From: Modestobacter sp. VKM Ac-2977
GTDB lineage: Bacteria; Actinomycetota; Actinomycetes; Mycobacteriales; Geodermatophilaceae
NCBI RefSeq assembly: GCF_026968045.1
Contig: NZ_JAPVBQ010000001.1
Span: 695,238 to 759,237 of the forward strand
Reading direction: 5' to 3'
Length of the DNA stretch: 64,000 nt
The notes beneath the pieces were generated by a model. It had not been told where the DNA came from and made no database searches. It saw only the letters and a list, made by a program, of their open reading frames with translations. Every line of letters starts with the position of its first letter. Position 1 is the stretch's first letter. Shown in pieces: positions 58,469 through 64,000 of the stretch. A program made the position numbers and the translations under genes.

Positions 58469-59347
58469 ATGGGTTCGAGGCACGCCGGCACCACGGTCCG
58501 CTCCCGCGGACGTGAGGTCGCACCGTCCTCGGGTTCCCAGCCTTCGGTCTCGCCGTACTCCGGGTCCTCGCCGTCCGCGTCGTCGTCGTCCGGGTCCCCG
58601 TCGTCCGGGTCCTGGCCGGTCGCGCTCCCGGCTGCTCCGCGGGCGGTCGCCCGCCGGCGTCCGGCAGCGCTGCTCGCAGCGCTGGTCGTGGGGGCCACGG
58701 TCGCCCTGGTCGGCACCCAGGCGCTGCCCGCCGCCGACGCCCGCGAGTCGGTCGCGGTGGAAGAGCTGCTCGGCTCGGACGCCGAGGGGCTGCTGGAGAC
58801 CGAGTTGACCCCGCAGCTGGCGATCACCGAGGTCGAGGCGCGCGCCCGGCTGGAGGAGGTCGCTGCCTCCCGCCAGGCACGGGACGAACGGGTGGCGCAG
58901 GAGCAGGCGGCTGCCGCCGAGGCCGCCGAGGCGGCTGCGGAGGCGGCCCGGCCGAAGGCCTCACCGCCGGTCAAGGGCGCTCGGTTGACCAGCTGCTTCT
59001 GCCCGCGCTGGGGCACCATGCACTGGGGCATCGACCTCGCCGCGCCGATGCTGACCCCGGAGTACGCGGTCGAGGACGGCGTCGTCCTCCGGGCCGGTGC
59101 GGCCAGCGGCTACGGCCTGGTGGTCTACATCCTGGGCGTGAGCGGCGACGTGACCGTCTACGGGCACATGGAGAAGATCACGGTCTCGGCCGGTGACGTG
59201 GTGAGCGCCGGCGACCAGATCGCCCTGCTGGGCAGCCGCGGCCAGTCGACCGGCCCGCACCTGCACTTCGAGGTCCACTCCGGCGGCGTGGACGGCAAGC
59301 GCGTCGATCCGGTCGCCTGGCTCCGCAACCGCGGCGTCGAGCTCTGA
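58469..59347 (+). CDS. M23 family metallopeptidase
   Basis: The 292-residue protein has a Ser/Pro-rich basic N-terminus, one export helix (LLAALVVGATVALVGTQALP), an Ala/Glu-rich coiled coil (about residues 120-165) and a C-terminal M23/LytM domain. Zinc ligands are visible in MHWGIDLA (H-x3-D) and HLHFEV (HxH). It cuts peptidoglycan cross-links or regulates such cuts in the cell envelope. ATG 58469 is the first start. The Ser-rich leader before the helix (SGSSPSASSSSGSPSSGS) is unusual for the family. Confidence 0.92.
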   Translation: MGSRHAGTTVRSRGREVAPSSGSQPSVSPYSGSSPSASSSSGSPSSGSWPVALPAAPRAVARRRPAALLAALVVGATVALVGTQALPAADARESVAVEELLGSDAEGLLETELTPQLAITEVEARARLEEVAASRQARDERVAQEQAAAAEAAEAAAEAARPKASPPVKGARLTSCFCPRWGTMHWGIDLAAPMLTPEYAVEDGVVLRAGAASGYGLVVYILGVSGDVTVYGHMEKITVSAGDVVSAGDQIALLGSRGQSTGPHLHFEVHSGGVDGKRVDPVAWLRNRGVEL

Positions 59348-59419
59348 TCGCCGAGCCCCGTCCCAGCCCGCTCAGCGGCCCGCGTCGGGCTCACTGAGAG
59401 GGAGGGGCGTGGGTTCCGC

Positions 59420-59902
59420 TCAGGCCCGCGAGGACCAGGCGGTCACCATCGTCGGCAGGACCAGGCCGACGTGGAAGGGCAGCAGGACGGCGGCGGTCAG
59501 GACGCCGGTGCCCGGTGTGCCCCACTCGAGGACCCGCCAGGCGACGACCGCGGCGAGCTCGAGGACCAGCAGGCCGAAGCCGATCCGGTAGGCGCGCGCG
59601 TAGGCCTCGCCGCGGAGTTGCCACTGGCGCTCGTCGAGGGCATCGGCGGGGAGCTCCTCGATGCCTCGGGTGCTCGCCTTCAGCATGCCCAGGCAGAACA
59701 CGAACGCCACGATCACCAGGCTCAGCGGGATCAGCACGGCGACCGGGGACGCCTCGATGAACAGGAACAGGACGGCTTCCACGGTCAGCAGGCCACAGAG
59801 GGCGGCGACCAGCAGCCGGCGGGCGCGCAGCGTGCGGAAGCGCTCGAAGCGCGGGTCGTCGAGGCGCTCGGCGCGACGCTGGACACGGGTGGGGGTGCTC
59901 AT
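59420..59902 (-). CDS. Four-helix membrane protein partnered with XRE regulator
   Basis: The 160-residue protein has four hydrophobic helices in two pairs (LLVAALCGLLTVEAVLFLF, VAVLIPLSLVIVAFVFCLGM; GFGLLVLELAAVVAWRVL, VLTAAVLLPFHVGLVLPTMV) separated by a charged middle (ELPADALDERQWQLRGEAYA). Its ATG overlaps the stop of the XRE gene by 4 bp. Such pairs are common in Gram-positive bacteria, with the membrane protein of unknown role under control of its regulator. Confidence 0.75.
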   Translation of the reverse strand: MSTPTRVQRRAERLDDPRFERFRTLRARRLLVAALCGLLTVEAVLFLFIEASPVAVLIPLSLVIVAFVFCLGMLKASTRGIEELPADALDERQWQLRGEAYARAYRIGFGLLVLELAAVVAWRVLEWGTPGTGVLTAAVLLPFHVGLVLPTMVTAWSSRA

Positions 59903-60171
59903 GAGGGCTCCTTGGTGCCGTAGACCTGCTCGGACAGGGTGCGGAACGGGGTGAGGGAGAAGACCGCCTCCATCGGGAGGCCGAAGACCGCGGCCAGCCG
60001 CAGCGCGAGGGTGGCGCTGGGGCTGTACTCGCCGCGCTCGAGGTAGCCGATCGTCTGGTAGTGCACGCCGACGGCGTCGGCCAGTTCCTGGCGGGACATG
60101 CCGCGCTCGGTGCGCAGCAGGGTGAGCCGGTTGTACAGCTCCACCTCGTCGGACTGTTTGCGCGGTGCCAT
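59899..60171 (-). CDS. Small XRE family regulator
   Basis: The 90-residue protein is almost entirely an HTH_3 domain (LTLLRTERGMSRQELADAVGVHYQTIGYLERGEYSPSATLALRLAAVFG is its span) with a short C-terminal helix, similar to the YozG/immR-like group. ATG 60171 lies right at an AT-rich promoter, so the mRNA may be leaderless. TGTA-N7-TACA (60171-60185) just upstream may be its own operator. It is co-translated with the membrane protein. Confidence 0.88.
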   Translation of the reverse strand: MAPRKQSDEVELYNRLTLLRTERGMSRQELADAVGVHYQTIGYLERGEYSPSATLALRLAAVFGLPMEAVFSLTPFRTLSEQVYGTKEPS

Positions 60172-60204
60172 GTAGCAAAAGTACAACAAGAAGAGGTGGG
60201 CGCG

Positions 60205-60909
60205 CTACTGGCGCTGGCTCGCGCGGGCCGGCGGGTCCTTCAGGAAGCGGTAGCCCATGCCGGGCTCGGTGTGCAGATAGCGGGGGTGGGCGGGGTCCGG
60301 TTCGAGCTTGCGGCGCAGCTGGGCCAGGTAGACCCGCAGGTAGTTGGTCTCCCGCTCGTAGGCCGGCCCCCACACCGCCTGCAGCAGCTCCCGCTGGCCG
60401 ACCAGCCGGCCGGGGTTGCGGACCAGCTCCGACAGCAGCGCCCACTCCGTCGGGGTCAGCCGCACCGGGACGCCGTCCACCGTCACCTGCTTGGCCGCCA
60501 GGTCGACGGTGAAGTGGTCGGTGACCACCTGCGCCTGCCCAGGCTCGGCGGTGCCCCGGCGCAGGGCCGCGCGCAGCCGGGCGAGCAGCTCGGCCATGTC
60601 GAAGGGCTTGGTCACGTAGTCGTCGGCGCCGGCGTCCAGCGCGGCCACCTTGTCGTGGCTGTCGGCGCGGGCGGAGAGGACCAGCACCGGCCCGGTGAAC
60701 CAGGGCCGCAGCCCGGCGAGCACCTCGGTGCCGTCCAGGTCGGGCAGCCCCAGGTCGAGGACGACGACGTCCGGGTGCGCCGCGGCGGCCTGGCGCAGTG
60801 CGGTCGTGCCGTCGGGCGCGGTGACCACGTCGTAGCCGGCCGCGCGCAGGCTGATCCGCAGCGCGCGCAGCAGGTGCGGGTCGTCGTCCACGACCAGGAC
60901 CCGGCTCAC
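60205..60909 (-). CDS. kdpE: KdpE response regulator
   Basis: The 234-residue OmpR-type regulator has a receiver (acidic pair in VDDDPH, phosphorylation Asp in VVLDLGLPD, Lys in VTKPFD) and a winged helix (LTPTEWALLSELVRNPGRLVGQRELLQAVWG, ETNYLRVYLAQLRRKLEPDP). The YLRVYLAQLRRKLE helix is specific to KdpE. GTG 60909 overlaps the KdpD stop. It normally activates kdpFABC in low K+. Confidence 0.93.
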   Translation of the reverse strand: MSRVLVVDDDPHLLRALRISLRAAGYDVVTAPDGTTALRQAAAAHPDVVVLDLGLPDLDGTEVLAGLRPWFTGPVLVLSARADSHDKVAALDAGADDYVTKPFDMAELLARLRAALRRGTAEPGQAQVVTDHFTVDLAAKQVTVDGVPVRLTPTEWALLSELVRNPGRLVGQRELLQAVWGPAYERETNYLRVYLAQLRRKLEPDPAHPRYLHTEPGMGYRFLKDPPARASQRQ

Positions 60910-63428
60910 GGTGCCGACACCGCCTCCGGCGCAGAGGAGGGGACGGCGGCCACCGGCAGCGAGACCACCATGGTGAGCCCTCCGCCGGGGGTGTCCTCCG
61001 CGGTGAGCGTGCCGCCCATCGCCTCGGTCAGCCCGCGGGCGACGGCCAGCCCCAGGCCGATGCCCTGCCCGGCGGGGGCGTCGCCGAGCCGCTGGAACGG
61101 GGCGAACACCCGCTCCCGGTCCGCCGGCCGGACACCGGGACCCCGGTCGACGACCCGCAGCTCCACCCGGCCGGCGGCGGCACCGGCGCGCAGGTCGACC
61201 GGCCCGGACGACGCGTGCCGGGTGGCGTTGTCGGCGAGGTTGGCCACCACCCGCTCCAGCAGACCGGGGTCGGCGAGCACCGGCGGCAGGTCGGCGGGGG
61301 AGTGCACCACCACCCGGGCGCGCTGCGGCTCGTCCAGCCAGCTGAGCGCGGCGCCGAGCACCCCGGTCAGGTCGGCGGGGGCGACCACCGGGGTGAGCGC
61401 CCCGGACTGCAGCCGGCTCATGTCGAGCAGGTTGTCGACCAGCCCGGTCAATCGGTCGGCGGACTCGTCCACGGTGGCGACGAGCTCGTCCCGGTCCTCG
61501 TCGGTGAGCGCCAGGTCGGTCGAGCGCAGCGCGGACGAGGCGGCCTTGATCCCGGCCAGGGGGGTGCGCAGGTCGTGGCTGACCGCGGCCAGCAGGGCGG
61601 TGCGCATGCTGTTGCCGGCGGCGAGCCGGTCGGCCTCGGCGGCCTGCGCCGACAGCCGGCCCTGCTGCAGGGAGACCGCGGCCTGCTCGGCGAAGGAGAG
61701 CAGCACCCTGCGGTCGCCGGCCGGGAGGGCGCGGCCGCACAGCCGCAGGGTGAGCGTGTCGGTGACCGCGACGTCGTCGATCTGCTCGTCGTCGGCGTGC
61801 TCCCCGCAGGTGCCCACGGTGTGCTCGCGGCCTGCCTCCCGCTCGACCATGGTCACCGCGCGGAGGCCGAACGCCTCCCGGATCTGCTCCAGCAGGCTGG
61901 GCAACCCGCGGTCACCGGCGAGCACAGCGCGGGACAGCGAGGCGAGCATCGCCGTCTCCGCGCGGGAGCGGGCGGCCGAGGTGGCGCGGCGCGCGGACCG
62001 GTCCACGACGGCGGCCACCGCCACCGCCACGACGACCCCGCCGAACAGCGAGACGACGTCGTCGACCTGGCTGACGGTGAGCCGGCCGGTGGGGGCGGTG
62101 AAGAACCAGTTGGCCACCAGCCCGCCGGCGACCGCGGCGGCCAGCGCCGGCCACAGCCCGCCGACGATCGCGACCGCCATGACCAGCAGGACGAAGAGCA
62201 GGAGCACGCTGGCCAGGGACAGCGCCGCCTGGGCCGCGACGCAGGTGACGGCGAGGACCGGGACGCCGACCGCGGCCAGCAGCAGCCCCAGCCAGCGGCG
62301 CCGGGCGGTGAGCGCGCCCTGGCTGCGGGGCAGCCGCCACCCCTGGGACCCGGCGGCGGAGTGGGTGACGATGTGCACGTCGATCTCGCCGGAGCCGGCG
62401 ATCACCCGCCCGCCGATGCCACCGCGCAGGGCCCGGGCCCACCGGGTGCGCCGGCTGGTGCCGATCACGAGCTGGGTGGCGTCGACCCCGCGGGCGAACT
62501 CCAGCAACGCCTCGGCGACGTCGTCCCCGACCACCTGGTGCCAGCTGCCGCCCAGGTTCTCCAGCAGGGCGCGCTGGGTGCGCAGCGCCTCGGGGGAGGC
62601 GCCGGTCAGGCCGTCGGGGCTGAGCACGTGCACGGCCAGCAGCACGCCGTTGCCGGTGCGGCGGGCGACCCGGGCCGCCCGGCGGATCAGCGTCTCGCCC
62701 TCCGGGTCGCCGGTCAGCGCGACGACGACCCGCTCGCGGGCCTCCCAGACGTGGTCGATGGCGTGGTCGGAGCGGTAGCGGCGCAGCCCCTCGTCGACCC
62801 GGTCGGCCAGCCAGAGCAGCGCCAGCTCGCGCAGCGCGGTCAGGTTGCCGACCCGGAAGTAGTTCCCCATCGCCGCGTCGACCCGCTCGGCCGGGTAGAC
62901 GTTGCCGTGCGCCATCCGGCGGCGCAGCGCCTCGGGCGACATGTCGACCAGCTCGACCTGGTCCGCCCGGCGCACCACCTCGTCGGGCACCGTCTCCTGC
63001 TGCTCGACGCCGGTGATCTGCTCGACGACGTCGGTGAGGCTCTCCAGGTGCTGCACGTTGACCGTGCTGAGCACGCTGATCCCGGCGGCGAGCAGCTCCT
63101 CGACGTCCTGCCAGCGCTTGGGGTTCCGGGAGTCGGGGGCGTTGGTGTGCGCCAGTTCGTCGACGACGACGACCTCCGGGCGGCGGGCGAGGACGCCGTC
63201 CAGGTCGAGCTCGGTGAGGGTGACCCCGCGGTGGGTGACCTCCGCGTGCGGCAGCACCTCCAGGCCGTCGAGGGCAGCGGCGGTGCGCGGCCGGCCGTGC
63301 GTCTCCACCAGCCCGACGACGACGTCGCAGCCCCGCTCCGCCCGGCGGCGCGCCTCACCGAGGACGGCGAAGGTCTTCCCGACGCCGGGGGCGGCGCCCA
63401 GGTAGATGCGCAGCGTGCCGCGGGCCAT
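60906..63428 (-). CDS. kdpD: KdpD sensor histidine kinase
   Basis: The 840-residue kinase has the KdpD N-terminal domain with Walker A GAAPGVGKT and B VVVVDELAHTN, a USP-like domain (residues about 235-360), four helices (about 385-480), a GAF-like region, and the kinase core with His in VSHDLRTPLAGI, NLADNATRH and DRGPGVRP. It senses K+ limitation and turgor. ATG 63428. No kdpFABC genes are within the window on either side. Confidence 0.96.
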   Translation of the reverse strand: MARGTLRIYLGAAPGVGKTFAVLGEARRRAERGCDVVVGLVETHGRPRTAAALDGLEVLPHAEVTHRGVTLTELDLDGVLARRPEVVVVDELAHTNAPDSRNPKRWQDVEELLAAGISVLSTVNVQHLESLTDVVEQITGVEQQETVPDEVVRRADQVELVDMSPEALRRRMAHGNVYPAERVDAAMGNYFRVGNLTALRELALLWLADRVDEGLRRYRSDHAIDHVWEARERVVVALTGDPEGETLIRRAARVARRTGNGVLLAVHVLSPDGLTGASPEALRTQRALLENLGGSWHQVVGDDVAEALLEFARGVDATQLVIGTSRRTRWARALRGGIGGRVIAGSGEIDVHIVTHSAAGSQGWRLPRSQGALTARRRWLGLLLAAVGVPVLAVTCVAAQAALSLASVLLLFVLLVMAVAIVGGLWPALAAAVAGGLVANWFFTAPTGRLTVSQVDDVVSLFGGVVVAVAVAAVVDRSARRATSAARSRAETAMLASLSRAVLAGDRGLPSLLEQIREAFGLRAVTMVEREAGREHTVGTCGEHADDEQIDDVAVTDTLTLRLCGRALPAGDRRVLLSFAEQAAVSLQQGRLSAQAAEADRLAAGNSMRTALLAAVSHDLRTPLAGIKAASSALRSTDLALTDEDRDELVATVDESADRLTGLVDNLLDMSRLQSGALTPVVAPADLTGVLGAALSWLDEPQRARVVVHSPADLPPVLADPGLLERVVANLADNATRHASSGPVDLRAGAAAGRVELRVVDRGPGVRPADRERVFAPFQRLGDAPAGQGIGLGLAVARGLTEAMGGTLTAEDTPGGGLTMVVSLPVAAVPSSAPEAVSAP

Positions 63429-63509
63429 GCCCCCATGATCGGCCCGCGCCGCCGCCGATCGCCGCAGCCGGGCGTCAGGATCGCGTCAAGACCACCCGGA
63501 GTGGGTGCC

Positions 63510-63956
63510 ATGATCGCGGTCGTGAGCCGGGCGAGCGAGGACTCGAACCGGCGGATGCTGCGGGCCCGGGACGCGATGGACCGCTCGTACGCCGAGCCGC
63601 TCGACGTCCCGACCCTGGCCCGGGTCGCCTGCGTCTCCGAGGCGCACTTCATCCGCACCTTCCGAGCCACCTTCGGGGAGACGCCGCACCGCTACCTGCA
63701 GCGGCGCCGGGTGGAGCGGGCGATGTGGCTGTTGCGCAGCACCGAGGAGACGGTCACCGACATCTGCATGGCCGTCGGCTTCTCCAGCCTCGGCACGTTC
63801 AGCCGGGTGTTCACCGAGATCGTCGGGGAGCCGCCGAGCGTCTACCGCCGGCGCGGGCCGCTGGCGCCGGTGCCCAGCTGCTTCGGCATGCGCTGGCTGC
63901 GGCCCAGCACGGACACCGCAGTTTCGGAGAAGCCCGGGGACGACGCCCGCCCCTAG
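63510..63956 (+). CDS. AraC family regulator of the downstream VOC gene
   Basis: The 148-residue protein is essentially two AraC helix-turn-helices (LDVPTLARVACVSEAHFIRTFRATFGETPHRYL; ETVTDICMAVGFSSLGTFSRVFTEIVG) without a ligand domain; the last 25 residues are unlike the family. It is divergent from kdpD and 10 bp upstream of a VOC gene. Stand-alone AraC HTH proteins next to glyoxalase genes are a known arrangement. ATG 63510 is used; GTG 63522 is possible. Confidence 0.9.
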   Translation: MIAVVSRASEDSNRRMLRARDAMDRSYAEPLDVPTLARVACVSEAHFIRTFRATFGETPHRYLQRRRVERAMWLLRSTEETVTDICMAVGFSSLGTFSRVFTEIVGEPPSVYRRRGPLAPVPSCFGMRWLRPSTDTAVSEKPGDDARP

Positions 63957-63966
63957 CGTCCTGACC

Positions 63967-64000
63967 ATGTTGAACACCATCACGATCAGCCAGGTCTTCG
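63967..64000 (+). CDS. VOC/glyoxalase family protein, 3' end cut by window
   Basis: Only MLNTITISQVF is visible before the window ends. This start, 10 bp after the AraC stop, is the standard N-terminus of the glyoxalase-like proteins that follow such AraC regulators. The call rests on those 11 residues and the context. Confidence 0.55.
   Translation, partial: MLNTITISQVF

Overview
The window is chromosomal DNA of a very GC-rich actinobacterium. Several features point that way: almost every third codon position is G or C, GTG starts are common, there is an actinobacterial-type tmRNA, a MetP/MetS pair, a CopC-CopD/YcnI/SCO1 copper operon, KdpD/KdpE, and many MarR, TetR, AraC and WYL regulators placed divergently from their targets. 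The gene content and repeat style fit Geodermatophilaceae (Blastococcus, Modestobacter, Geodermatophilus); that assignment is inference, since no 16S gene is present. No phage, insertion sequence, CRISPR array or large foreign island is visible.

Layout. 0-8 kb: end of a GNAT acetyltransferase, a DHA2 drug exporter with its TetR regulator, a secreted GH25-like protein, an SCO6745-type protein overlapping an AhpD-like protein, CorA, and an orphan hydroxyquinol-type dioxygenase. 7.7-11.4 kb: ssrA (tmRNA), a serpin lipoprotein, and the MetP/MetS sodium symporter pair. 11.4-16.8 kb: an F420-reductase-like enzyme, a MetE-like methyltransferase, a DUF2231-Rieske fusion with hemerythrin, and a NarL-type two-component system. 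16.8-23.7 kb: a patchwork of regulator/enzyme modules (WYL+VOC, DJ-1+GlxA-type AraC, VOC+WYL), with a decayed winged-helix gene and a pair of diverged 40-bp repeats. 23.8-33 kb: serine hydrolase, degenerate SOD-like lipoprotein, aldo-keto reductase, a GH63-like glycosidase next to an APC permease, EAL+DUF1059, and a K+ channel. 32.6-41.8 kb: MarR/MMPL, acyl-CoA synthetase, patatin, enoyl-CoA hydratase, GDPD, DUF559 protein and MarR/YceI, with three copies of a long palindrome. 42.5-49.2 kb: a GGDEF-EAL protein, TypA, a DUF5994 protein and a broken epimerase carrying a terminator-like 60-bp element. 49.3-58.3 kb: methyltransferase, thioredoxin-reductase-like enzyme, TauE/SafE exporter with a conserved-type short leader peptide, a second DHA2 exporter, and the four-gene copper operon. 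58.3-64 kb: M23 peptidase, XRE/membrane-protein pair, KdpDE without KdpFABC, and an AraC regulator leading into a VOC protein cut by the window end.

The most unusual points are four. A putative leaderless leader peptide precedes the sulfite-exporter-family gene. An epimerase is interrupted in frame by an element resembling the TypA terminator. Three intergenic hairpin families are present. The copper operon has an uncharacterised fourth member.
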